Below, piece after piece: positions 40,495-51,300 of a stretch of DNA of 64,000 nt (position 1 is the stretch's first letter; each line of letters opens with the position of its first letter). This DNA is from a virus, in the IMG/VR virus record IMGVR_UViG_3300034684_000059, positions 23,469-87,468 of that record. The stretch is one strand, 5' to 3'. A program made the position numbers and the translations under genes. The notes beneath the pieces were generated by a model, which was not told where the DNA came from, searched no databases, and saw nothing but the letters and a program-made list of their open reading frames with translations.

Positions 40495-43400
40495 ATGGCA
40501 AAACATGACGATTTTGAAATGGGTTCTGAATTTGATGATTTTCAAAGTGATTTTGAAGATTTTGATTTTGATATAGATGAAAATGCAGAAAAGCGAGGAT
40601 CTAGAGAACCTGCATCCCGAACAAAACAATTAGCTACAGCTGGACTTGACGGAGTTAAATCTAATATCACGAAGAAGCTCATTTCACGTATGGGATACCA
40701 GATGCCCAATACCCAGCAGCTTCTTGGAGATGCTACACAGATTTTATCTGATGGACAAAGATTACGAGACGATTTTGTACGAGATATAACTCCTGGCATG
40801 TTGCAACTCAAACGTGCAGGGCAGGTATTCTTCCCTAGAGTGAAATCATATCTTCCGGACAAAGTCGGATCAAAGATAGAGAATTTTCTCAAAACAGAAA
40901 ATCGTTCTGGTGGACTTTCGTTAGAAGAAGAGCGTCGTTCTCTCGTAAATGAAAATCTTGAAAATATATTTAAACTTCAAGTCGAACAAGACCAAGAAAC
41001 AAAGAAAGAAGCTAAATTAGATACCTTTGTCGATAGAACTCTAGCTTCTGGAAGACATAAAGAAAGTGCAGGGCTGTTAGACAGCATCCGTATAGCTACA
41101 GAGTTCAATAAGAACTACTTAACTAGTGTAGATATTGCATATCGTAGAAAACGATTAGAATTAGCATACGACCATCTGTTTGTCGCTAAAGATACACGAG
41201 AACTTATTAAAGGGTTATCTCAAGTCATAGAGACTAACCTCAAAGACATTAGCCACAATACTGCTCTTCCGGATATCCAGAAACAACAGCTCTCAGAGTC
41301 GTACAAAGAAGTCATGAGAGGGGCAGTATCTAACAGAATCAATCAGCATCTGTCTGGATGGGTAGGCCAGATAGGGAAAAATATCAAATCTCGAGTTTTA
41401 GATCCTGTTGTGCAAGGTGTGAACATGGCAGCAGGTGCTGCTGAAATGACTGCAGATTTTGCACAAATGGAAGAAGAGCTTGGGATGAGTTCTGCTCCGA
41501 GTTCTCCTTTTACCTTACTTGGTAAAGCCGCAGGTGGAGGACTTACTTCTTTACTGGGTAAAAAACTTACAACCAAGTTATTTGGTTCTGCAGGAGATGG
41601 ACTCATCTCTCCATATGCAGGAACACTGGAAGGATGGTCTGGGCAAGCTAAATTAAAAGCTATGCTTAAAGTAAAGGAACTTCAGGAAAACTTAGATCCT
41701 TCTTCTCCGATAGGATTCTTAACTGAACTTCTTTCTTCTGGTGTATCTAGAGATGCTGGAACTCTTGTCAATACTGCAGCAAAACCAGAAGATCTTGCAT
41801 CGTACGACGTTGCTGCAAGAACCAGTATAGTGGAGATCATGCCGGGATATCTTGCAAGAGCAGTACAGCTCTTATCCAAGATAGCTACAGGAAAAGATAC
41901 TTCACTTTTAACTTACGATTACACTAAACGTGATTTTGTAACTTCAGGACAATTACGTAAACGGGTTATAGAAGAAGCGTTCGGTACTGAAGAACAACGG
42001 TCTGAAGATATCGGAAGAGCAGTTGGAGCGATCCGTGGGCTTTATGGGCACTTAGGCGAAGATGTTGTACAAATTGATAATGCTGCAAAAGACATAGCCA
42101 CATTTATCATCAACTCTGCCACTAAGAAGTATCTGTTAGCTCCTAACACTATCCGAAAATATCTTAATGAAGAAGAATTGTCGGATAGTGAAAATAACTA
42201 TATCTCTAGAACTTCCAATGGAATAAAAGATTCTCGTGCATTCTTTACGATACTAAACACGATCTTGTATCCTGATGGGAAATCTAAATACATTGATGCA
42301 GAAACTGAGATCAATCGATATATAATCGGACTCATGCAAAAGGATGAGTATCTGGATGTCCTTCCAAGATATCTCAATGCTACAGGACAAGCATCTCTGT
42401 TCACAGATCTTGCTACTAGTACCGGAGATAGATTTCAGTTCAATCAGGAAACTATCCAAAAGTTACTTCATGGAGATCTTGGTAAATCGTTTATCGGTTC
42501 TCTTGAAAATGAATCGAATTATACTCAGAATAAATTTAACAATTTAGTTCAGAGTGTCCAAAATGCTCCAGAAAGTGTACGTCAGTTATTTGAAAGTGTA
42601 AGTGGAAATCGAGCAGCATTATCTATTTCAGATACAAAACTTCCTGGATTCACTTCTTCCTTAAATCCTCTCACAAGTACGTATGAGATGGATCCTACTG
42701 GTGTACGAAAATCTCCGTTCTCAGGAATCACGATTCCCAAGGCTACAGAGAATCGTAATGACGAATCTGTTACAAGTATCATACCTGTAAAGATAGCTGA
42801 GGTAGAAGGATTACTTCCTACTTATCTCAAGAAATCAGATATTGATTTTACTTCAATTATCAAACTTAAAGATCCTCAAGTTACAAAATCGTCTACGCAA
42901 TTGGAAGATATTGCCGAGATGCATTTTGAAAGACAGTTCACCGTTCCTGACTTACTGGAAAGGATTGCTGAAAGCTCTGGAGAAATGAATGATAAACTCA
43001 TGTCGCTTCTCGCAGATGGAATAACTATATTTGGACAGCTCTATCATAAGGGCAAACGTCTTACGATTGGTGGATTAAAGCGACTCAAATCCCAAGCACT
43101 CTCTATACCCAAAGGACTTAAAGACTTAGGAGAAGATGCATATCTTCATGGTCTTTACGGACTTGACTGGGTAAAAGAGAAGATTCCTGGATTAAAACCC
43201 ATTTACGACAAAGGCAAAAAGTACCTTGGAGATAAATGGGACGGTACTAAGAGAGCTGCGAAGAATATTGGTTGGGGTATGGTCGATGCCGGACTTGGTC
43301 TTGGAGACATGATGCTCAGTCTCCCCGAAGCAGTAGGTCAAGGCTTCACTATGGCTAGAGACGGATTTGCTAAAGTTAAATCCAATATCGCAGCCAGATG

Positions 43401-46332
43401 GAAGATCGGACAAGAAAAAGCAAGGAAGACTAAACGGTTTGTAGACGTATACCGCAAAGATGAAGTAGAAATAGGTAAACCATTATTATCTGCTAAAAAA
43501 CAGATATCTGGGGTTGTGTTCAATGACGGTTCTGCAGTTAGAACGTCATACCGTATAACCAAACCGGTTATTGACCCAGAAGACGGTACTACCTACATCA
43601 CACAAGAAGACATAGAACACGGACTTGTAGATGTAGAAAACAATAGTCTGACACCTATTGGAATCATAAAAGGCATCGCAAGAACTATAGATACAAAACT
43701 TCTTGGTGGCGCTTTTGGTAAAGCCAAATCTCTTCTTGGAGGTCTCTTTGGTAAAGACAGTTTCTTACGAAAGATACTCTCAGGGGGACTTAAAGGATTA
43801 GGTAATTTATTTACTAAAGGTCCACTGCAATGGATGACTAGCTTCAATTCAAAAATCACCAAAAAAGAATTGAAAAGTCTTGTTGGTGACAAATTAGATC
43901 TCATCTACAACTATCTTGTAGCTAGATTCGGCAATGTGCAGCAAAAATTAACTGCACTACAAGTACGAGCTGGAGACAGTGATGGTGATGGAAAACGAGA
44001 TTCTATTTTTGAAGAAAAACAGAATAGGCTTAAAGAAGAACAACACGAACGTATTGAAGATCGGGAAGAAAGACAAACTGAAGCATTAGAAGCAATTCGT
44101 AATGCTCTTACCCCTAAGAAAAAGAAATCTAAAAATGAAGATGAAGGTGGACTTGTCTCTGGACTTCTCGATCTTGTAACTGGAGGAAAAGGTAAAGGTG
44201 GAGGATTTCTTAGCAAATGGGGCGGTAAACTTCTTGGAGCTCTTGGCCTCGGAGGGGCAGCTGCTGGGGGTGCTACTGCTGCTAGTGCTGTCGGTGCTGG
44301 TGGTGCATTGGCTACTCTCGGGTCTACAGCTACAGCTGCTGGAACCGCTCTCGCTAGTGGAGTTGCCACGACTGCTACCGCTACAGGTGGTCTTCTTGCT
44401 GGTAGTGGGACTACTCTTGCTGCTCTGGCTTCTAATCCTATCGGATGGGTCATCGGAGGCACTCTTGCTGTCGGAGCAGGTGCGTATCTTGGATATAGAT
44501 ACCTGAACCCCAGTGGGGATTCTCTCATAGATGCTAGAGCGCAAGCCTACGGTATAGATCTTAATGCTTCTACTGGTCTTTTTACAGGATCAAATACTAA
44601 ACGTATACTCGAACTTGAAGAACGTACTGCTGCTATAGTAGAAGGACGTTCTAATCCTTTGAATGACTCAGACATGGAATACTTTGCCGATCTGTTCGGA
44701 TTTGATAGAAAAATTCAAAACCAAGTTGCTTACTTTGCAAGTTGGTATAGACAAAGATTCTATCCTAGTTTTCGTATATTCTTAAATATCATTAAGAATG
44801 CTGGATTTACGTATAGTTCGATCGACGACATAACGGAAGAGTTCCGTAAACCAATCGCGGACGAATTCTTAAAACAAACCTCAGGGCACGTCAATGCTCT
44901 TCGCAATCTCGTACCTACAATGCAGGGATATAAAACATTTGAAAAAATGCAGAATATCCCACAATCGGAAGAAAATAAAGCACAAGCTCATGTTGCAGTA
45001 AATACAGAAAAAGTTTCTAATAACGAAGTTAGTTCGCGTACTCAGAAATACAAAGTCGATCCTAGCATATCTGAAGTTACTAACAATCTTCCAGATCCTA
45101 AGCCAAAGAAACGAGTTCCTTCGGATACTTCTCCAGGTGGAGCAGGATTCTGGACTGGGTTCTATGGTGGACAAGAAACCTTAGACGCTATGGAAACTGT
45201 GGATACTTCCAACTACAAACCGGAATTACCTAAATCTGGAGAACTTGGAGCTATATCTGCACAATTTGAATCGTCTAAGAAAGGATCGCTTGCTATAGGG
45301 TACGATGCTACTGGCGGTACAAGCTATGGTAAATACCAATTAGCATCTAGAACTGGAACGTTCGGAAGATTCTTAAGTTGGTTAGAAACACAAGGTCCCA
45401 GTGGACAGGAAATCGTTCGAAGATTACGCAATGCTAACGGTCCTTATGACACTGGAAGTACTTCTGGTGCAGTACCTAACGAATGGCGTAAACTCGTTAT
45501 TGAAGGAAAACTAAAAAATTACGAACATCAGTTCATTAAACTGTCACACTACGATCCTGCACTTCAAGGACTTCCTAGTGAACTTAGGGCATTGGTACTT
45601 GGATCAAAAGCATTACAAGATGTACTTTGGTCTACTGCAGTACAACATGGTCCTAGTGGTGCAGTGAAGATATTCCGTGAAGCATACGGACACGTATCGT
45701 CTAACGGTCAAGTCAGGATGGAAAGTCTTATCAAAGAGATCTATGCTGACAGAAAAGATAAGTTCCCATCATCGACAGCTAGAGTTCAAGCTGCAGTAAG
45801 AGACAGATTCAAAAAGGAATCTTCTGTTGCATTAGCTATGCTTGCAACAGAGTCAGCTTCTCCTGATGTTTCTGGTGAAGATATTGTAGCTTCCGAAGCT
45901 ACTAAATCTTACGACGAAGAACCGATGTCTATGCCAACCGCACAGGAAACTGGAACTACCTTTGGTACGAAACGAACTAAAGTCGCAGTACCAGAACAGA
46001 CTCCTACACGAAACGTTGTTACTGCATCGGTAGAAACTAAACCTCAGAAAAACGTCACTTCTGTTACTCCTCAAACAGCAAATACGTCAATCGATCTTAC
46101 TCCAGTTGTAGCTATCCTTACCCAGATGAAAACTGGGATAGATCAACTTGTTAGTGGAAATGTTGTTTTAGGAGAAATCCGTGATGGTTTAGCATCTGGG
46201 TTTAACGACATGGTAACTCTTGCCAAAAGTAACTCTTCCACTACGTCCATAAAACATGCGAACTTTCAACAGAGAGCATCTATGTCACGTAGTGGGATCA
46301 GTGTCACAAGACAAAAAGCGTATACCTCTTAG
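40495..46332 (+). CDS. giant virion protein with lytic transglycosylase-like domain (phiKZ gp181-like)
   Basis: 1945 residues. Very acidic start (DFEMGSEFDDFQSDFEDFDF); helical regions to about 900; a calcium-loop-like DSDGDGKRD at 1161-1169; a charged EKQNRLKEEQHERIEDREER helix; a Gly/Ala-rich hydrophobic segment about 1244-1336 able to cross a membrane; and from about 1580 a lysozyme/transglycosylase-like domain with the probable catalytic E1592 in AQFESSKKG followed by YDATGGTSYGKYQL. The C-terminus is Ser/Thr-rich. Size, domain mix and place between the virion polymerase genes match phiKZ gp181, reported in the tail's cell-puncturing device. It probably opens peptidoglycan during injection and may act as a tape-measure-like internal protein. 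Confidence 0.82.
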   Translation: MAKHDDFEMGSEFDDFQSDFEDFDFDIDENAEKRGSREPASRTKQLATAGLDGVKSNITKKLISRMGYQMPNTQQLLGDATQILSDGQRLRDDFVRDITPGMLQLKRAGQVFFPRVKSYLPDKVGSKIENFLKTENRSGGLSLEEERRSLVNENLENIFKLQVEQDQETKKEAKLDTFVDRTLASGRHKESAGLLDSIRIATEFNKNYLTSVDIAYRRKRLELAYDHLFVAKDTRELIKGLSQVIETNLKDISHNTALPDIQKQQLSESYKEVMRGAVSNRINQHLSGWVGQIGKNIKSRVLDPVVQGVNMAAGAAEMTADFAQMEEELGMSSAPSSPFTLLGKAAGGGLTSLLGKKLTTKLFGSAGDGLISPYAGTLEGWSGQAKLKAMLKVKELQENLDPSSPIGFLTELLSSGVSRDAGTLVNTAAKPEDLASYDVAARTSIVEIMPGYLARAVQLLSKIATGKDTSLLTYDYTKRDFVTSGQLRKRVIEEAFGTEEQRSEDIGRAVGAIRGLYGHLGEDVVQIDNAAKDIATFIINSATKKYLLAPNTIRKYLNEEELSDSENNYISRTSNGIKDSRAFFTILNTILYPDGKSKYIDAETEINRYIIGLMQKDEYLDVLPRYLNATGQASLFTDLATSTGDRFQFNQETIQKLLHGDLGKSFIGSLENESNYTQNKFNNLVQSVQNAPESVRQLFESVSGNRAALSISDTKLPGFTSSLNPLTSTYEMDPTGVRKSPFSGITIPKATENRNDESVTSIIPVKIAEVEGLLPTYLKKSDIDFTSIIKLKDPQVTKSSTQLEDIAEMHFERQFTVPDLLERIAESSGEMNDKLMSLLADGITIFGQLYHKGKRLTIGGLKRLKSQALSIPKGLKDLGEDAYLHGLYGLDWVKEKIPGLKPIYDKGKKYLGDKWDGTKRAAKNIGWGMVDAGLGLGDMMLSLPEAVGQGFTMARDGFAKVKSNIAARWKIGQEKARKTKRFVDVYRKDEVEIGKPLLSAKKQISGVVFNDGSAVRTSYRITKPVIDPEDGTTYITQEDIEHGLVDVENNSLTPIGIIKGIARTIDTKLLGGAFGKAKSLLGGLFGKDSFLRKILSGGLKGLGNLFTKGPLQWMTSFNSKITKKELKSLVGDKLDLIYNYLVARFGNVQQKLTALQVRAGDSDGDGKRDSIFEEKQNRLKEEQHERIEDREERQTEALEAIRNALTPKKKKSKNEDEGGLVSGLLDLVTGGKGKGGGFLSKWGGKLLGALGLGGAAAGGATAASAVGAGGALATLGSTATAAGTALASGVATTATATGGLLAGSGTTLAALASNPIGWVIGGTLAVGAGAYLGYRYLNPSGDSLIDARAQAYGIDLNASTGLFTGSNTKRILELEERTAAIVEGRSNPLNDSDMEYFADLFGFDRKIQNQVAYFASWYRQRFYPSFRIFLNIIKNAGFTYSSIDDITEEFRKPIADEFLKQTSGHVNALRNLVPTMQGYKTFEKMQNIPQSEENKAQAHVAVNTEKVSNNEVSSRTQKYKVDPSISEVTNNLPDPKPKKRVPSDTSPGGAGFWTGFYGGQETLDAMETVDTSNYKPELPKSGELGAISAQFESSKKGSLAIGYDATGGTSYGKYQLASRTGTFGRFLSWLETQGPSGQEIVRRLRNANGPYDTGSTSGAVPNEWRKLVIEGKLKNYEHQFIKLSHYDPALQGLPSELRALVLGSKALQDVLWSTAVQHGPSGAVKIFREAYGHVSSNGQVRMESLIKEIYADRKDKFPSSTARVQAAVRDRFKKESSVALAMLATESASPDVSGEDIVASEATKSYDEEPMSMPTAQETGTTFGTKRTKVAVPEQTPTRNVVTASVETKPQKNVTSVTPQTANTSIDLTPVVAILTQMKTGIDQLVSGNVVLGEIRDGLASGFNDMVTLAKSNSSTTSIKHANFQQRASMSRSGISVTRQKAYTS

Positions 46333-46341
46333 GAGAAATAA

Positions 46342-48216
46342 ATGGCTATAACCGGTTATGCTCAAAGAGATACTGAAATCTGGTTGAGATCGCCTTGGGC
46401 GTATCAATTAGGTGAGGATTTTAAGACTACCGGTGATATGCTAAGGGCCATTATCGGGGACGGAGATGACGTCCCCGAAGGCCCTGTTAAGAAGTCGATC
46501 CAAACGTTCAAAGATCAAATCAACGAATTTACTCCTACGAAATATCTCAGACCTAACCAGTCAGATACTTCTTTGGGGGGTAATGATGCGATCAATTGTT
46601 TCCCTGGATTCTGTAGAAATGATGATGTCATTCATCCATTAACTGGAATCTGCGGGAACACAGACAGAGGATTGGGACGAGTATATCACGAAGTCTACGA
46701 TAAACATCAGCAGTTATTGCATCTTACATTTGGAGTTCCCGAGTTTGGAGATCTCAAATCGTTCTATGGAGGACTGTTCAATAAAAACCTTGCAGATCTT
46801 GTACATAAAGGAGAAACATCGACTTCTGAAGCACTTGGTGGATTGTTAGGTACGGTAGCAGGAGGAGTAGGCGTACTTTCTCTTGCTGTTCGTTTTCCTA
46901 TATTGCCTCTTGTGTATTTACTTAAGAAAACCAGCGAAAGTGTTGATGTTCACAGAGTTACTAAATATTACGATTTCAAATCGGCGATGCCGTTATTCTA
47001 CCGATATTGTAACAGTATACTAAGTCATCTTGCTGTAAACATGGGTCTTTATCCTAACGGAACTGGAGGAGATTCTAACGGACAATTCAATATGGCGTAT
47101 AATGAACTTTACGCCGATGAAGCAGATCCTGATGCCATCCCGGAAATATTGCGAGATGGTCTTGACATGTATAAAATCCTAGCTAAACGTGATAAGTTTT
47201 TAAGAGCAGATGGGTCCGATGAAACCTTCTTAGATATATCCTCTGAAGGGTATCTCATGGGCAAGAAAAATGGAGAAGATTCAGGATTCTTTTCTACGTT
47301 CGTAGCCAGAACAAGTGCAACCGCACATGGTGCTGATAAATTTGTCAGTTACCGCATCGACAAGAACGTAGATAGTACGGAATCGGTTAATAACCAATCA
47401 GGAGAATCTTCTATCCATCAGCTCCTGAATAGTAAAGCTGCGTCTGGTAAAGACATGATGTTCTCACTCATGCACGGAAAACTTGTAGATATCCCTGGAG
47501 TGGGGGATGTAGTATCTGCACTGACTAAGTTTGCATCTAATGCGCTTAGTACAGTTACCTTGGGTGCAAGTCAAACCATAGAAGGAATATTGACTGGTTC
47601 CGGTATGGCAGATATACCTGAAGTTTGGACAGGAAGTAGTTTTAGTAAAAGCTACAACTTCCATATGAGTTTTAGATCTCATTCTGGAGATCCTGTATCC
47701 ATATTGCAGAATATCTACTGTCCTATGATTCCTTGGTTAGTTGCTGCTCTTCCAAGATCAGTAGGAGAGAACTCATATACCGCACCGTTTTTAGTACGCG
47801 CATACAGCACAGGACTTTTTGCTATACCTTGCGGGATGGTAGAAAGTATGACGATACGTAGAGGTGGAGCAGAATTCGGATGGAGTTCGTCTATGCTTCC
47901 TACTGTGGTAGAGATCGATGTTACTATCAAAGATCTCTCTCCTGTTATGCACATGGCACTAATGGATAAAAATTCTGACTTATTCAAAATCTTTGCACAA
48001 AACTCAACATTTCAGGAATACTTACTGACTCTCTCTGGGATGGGATTAAATGAACGACTGTTAACTATTCCTAGAGTCATGCGTAAATTGAAAACCTCGC
48101 TTAGAACACTCAGAACTACATATGCCAACCCATTGTTCTGGGCAACATCTATAGGTAGTAGTACGATCCCTCGTGTTGTAGGAGCAATATCTCCTTATTC
48201 TAGATACGGTCAATAA
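46342..48216 (+). CDS. putative virion structural protein, 624 aa
   Basis: TAGGAGAAA precedes ATG 46342, nine bases after the giant protein's stop. Residues 20-110 are loop-rich; a hydrophobic segment near 172-200 (ALGGLLGTVAGGVGVLSLAV and on) could insert in a membrane; residues 430-600 contain a domain ending GISPYSRYGQ-like. No family recognised. Operon position after the gp181-like gene suggests a tail or injected protein. Closed by the hairpin at 48221. Confidence 0.68.
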   Translation: MAITGYAQRDTEIWLRSPWAYQLGEDFKTTGDMLRAIIGDGDDVPEGPVKKSIQTFKDQINEFTPTKYLRPNQSDTSLGGNDAINCFPGFCRNDDVIHPLTGICGNTDRGLGRVYHEVYDKHQQLLHLTFGVPEFGDLKSFYGGLFNKNLADLVHKGETSTSEALGGLLGTVAGGVGVLSLAVRFPILPLVYLLKKTSESVDVHRVTKYYDFKSAMPLFYRYCNSILSHLAVNMGLYPNGTGGDSNGQFNMAYNELYADEADPDAIPEILRDGLDMYKILAKRDKFLRADGSDETFLDISSEGYLMGKKNGEDSGFFSTFVARTSATAHGADKFVSYRIDKNVDSTESVNNQSGESSIHQLLNSKAASGKDMMFSLMHGKLVDIPGVGDVVSALTKFASNALSTVTLGASQTIEGILTGSGMADIPEVWTGSSFSKSYNFHMSFRSHSGDPVSILQNIYCPMIPWLVAALPRSVGENSYTAPFLVRAYSTGLFAIPCGMVESMTIRRGGAEFGWSSSMLPTVVEIDVTIKDLSPVMHMALMDKNSDLFKIFAQNSTFQEYLLTLSGMGLNERLLTIPRVMRKLKTSLRTLRTTYANPLFWATSIGSSTIPRVVGAISPYSRYGQ

Positions 48217-48220
48217 ACTA

Positions 48221-48252
48221 CTGGAGAAGGGAATACTTTCCCTTCTCCAGCT
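48221..48252 (+). terminator. hairpin terminator
   Basis: CTGGAGAAGGGAA / TTCCCTTCTCCAG stem. Confidence 0.85.
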
Positions 48253-48324
48253 ATAACTATAAATGTATGACCATACATGAATGATATGCATCTTAAGTCT
48301 ATTTCTCTTTAAGGAGAGTTTGTT

Positions 48325-51300
48325 ATGATAAATTTATCTTCCAGCAAATATCATCCAGCGCAAGAACGTTTGATGTATGGTACGTTCTTACGGAAATTTT
48401 TCAACTGGAGACTTGGTGATCTTAATAAAAAACCCATAGCTCTTCCAAAAGACATACAGCTTCCCCCCAATAGTGCACTTCACATCTTCGATAATGTGTA
48501 TTGTGAGGATAATCATATCCCTACGTCCGATGTATTTCCTACACAGATTCCCTTCATAGATAATGAAACCTTTTTACGTCACGTAGTTCATGTCAAAGAA
48601 CCCAACATCACAAAAGGTGATGTCCCCATCCAATATTCTGAAAAATACCTTCTCATCCCTAGGGATAGAGAAAAGATCTTAAGAAAGTTCAAAATAGAAA
48701 ATCTTTCTAAGTTCAGATTCCATGAAAACGTATCCACGGTTCCCAATACAAAAAACGCTCTGACTATATTCAACTACAATCCCATGTACCGGATACAGAT
48801 CAAAGGTTCTTTACAATTGGGAAAAGATACTCTTCTTCAAAATGCTGCAAAGTATCGTAAGACGAGGATGATCTTATCTACTATACTGAATACTGCATCT
48901 AAGACAGCTAAAGATAAGATCAATTACATATGGATGCCTCTTTCCAACGAGATCTATTCTCCTCAAAAATTCATAAGAACTAAAACTTCAGAATCTTCTC
49001 AAAGTATCAAATACAAAAACAGTAACATGTTTGCTTTATTAGTACAACTCTACAACTTTGTAGACACTAGTACAACATTATCTGTTTTTGAAAAAATGAA
49101 AGATGAAGATCTGTACAGAATAAACCTGATATTAACTGTCGGTCGTGACTTTGACAACACCATCATCATAAATCTTAAAACCCTTCAAGAGTTGAACCCA
49201 CGAAATACCAATTATCGAAAGATCATTAAGATGATCAATCGATTAGTTCTTGTGTCTATGAAAGCTGAAGTGGAGTTCAACGATAACGATGACGAAGAAG
49301 ATATCGATCGATTAGCCCGAGAACTTCATCTGGAAAAAGAAGAAGATATAGATACATTTGAAGATCATCGTCAGGAAATAGAGGCCAAGTTAAAATCTAC
49401 GAAAGAAGATGAGAATGTAGAAACTTCCACGGTAGATAAAGATAAACTTATAGATGACGGAAAGAAGATAATCCAAGGACTCAAATCTATTGGGACTATA
49501 GATCTTGATATCCCTGAATCGTTAGACGCTATTGTTGTGGACAACAGTGATGCCGATATCATCAAAACTGTTACTCCAACAACTAAGACAAATGTAGATC
49601 CTGACTCTTCTGATAAGTCTAAAAAGATAGAACCTCCGAAATCTAAGTTTTTCACTAAAAACGAACTCCTTCGTGTTGCAGGAAATACTGCACCGGCAAC
49701 TAGTGGAGAAGAATTTGCGGAATTTGGAATGCGTTATCTTAAAGATATCGATTCCGATGCAGATGAGTATATCGCAAAACAGAATCACTTAAGTCCAAAA
49801 CAAAAAGAACGCGCAACAAAGTTAAGTCGTGCGTACCTGAATATATCTCTGGCAGGAAAACCGTTATCTCAGCATCTGACTACTGGATCTGATCCTACTA
49901 TCGATACTGAAGAGTTCGATTTTCTAGATAAAGATATCCCGGATAAATCGATGTTGAAGAGTACGCTTCAAAATTTCGACAATACCTATATGAAAAAATT
50001 CTATTATCGAGATCTTGCAGCTACTTTGGTATCACTTAATAGAGTTGGTATGTTCGTCACTGGAGTCGAAGAACAATTTATCAATAATGAACTTACCCAG
50101 ATCAAACGTTTTAAAATCAAGTTCACCGATGCTGAAGGAGAAAAACATTCTTCTACAGTAGACATCCCAGCGATCAACGAAGAAGGTCAATGTTTAGTCA
50201 ATGGAGTAAATTCTTACTTTAGAAAACAGATGATCAATCTTCCTATATGCAAAGTTTCACCAAGTAGAGTATCTCTTGCATCTAACTATAACAAAACTGT
50301 TGTAGAACGAGTAGGATCTGTAGCACACAGTTTCTTAGGATACTTCAGAAAACTACTTATGAAAATAGAAGAGAGTCACAAAATAAAAACGATCTATGGA
50401 GTCAATAAACTTCCTTTAGATCTAGACAACCACCTTCCTGGACACGAATATTCTTCTATAATGCAAGAGTATACTGAAGTAGAACTGATACATCATGCAA
50501 AGACGTTAACTTTGTATTTCGACTACGAAAAACGACATCATCAGTCTAAGTTTTTCTCAGATCGAGATATATCCGAAGTTGAACAAGATCATCTGGTGTT
50601 TTGTGGAGACTATGTAGATGAGAAGAACGATAAGTTCTGTCTTTTCGTAGGAGCAGACAACTTAATCTTAGTTGTATCCACAAAGACTAAAAAGGTTGTA
50701 GGACACACAACGTTCATAGGTGCACTTACCAATCTTTTTGATGTCCGGTTAAACACCAATTTAACTGAGTGGACAGATATCAAGATCTTAGATAAAAAGT
50801 TCCCAGTAGGGTTCTTATTGGCGTATAAGTATGGCCTTATACCTCTTATGGACAAACTGAAAATGGATTACCAGATAGTCCCTGTACGTTCTAGAGAACC
50901 TAAATTAAGTCCTACTTCTATCGTACTTAAGTTCAATGATAAAAAGATCATTTTTGATAGATATCCCCTTCTTGCTTCCATGATCGTATCTGGTCTTACT
51001 TTCTTTGATCTTAGACATTACGATCTTGAAGATATGTACGACAAGAATACCTACATCAACATCCTGCAAGATAAAGGGTATAGTCCTAACTATCTTAGGG
51101 GTATAGATGCTACATTTGATCTTTTTGTAGATCCCATTACGTACGATGTTCTTTTACAGATGGGCAAACCTACTAAGTTCGATGAGCTACTTATAGAAGC
51201 TACTCGGATGTTACAGAACCACGAACACAAAGAGCCTTCGTCTATAGTAAACATGAGAATGCGTTCATTTGAACGACTTAATGCTGTACTCTATAATCAG

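Noticed and set aside
44224-44500. A minus-strand Ser/Thr/Ala-rich reading frame opposite the giant virion gene
   Set aside because: It is the complement of the Gly/Ala-rich segment of the plus-strand protein, with no ribosome site and no independent support.
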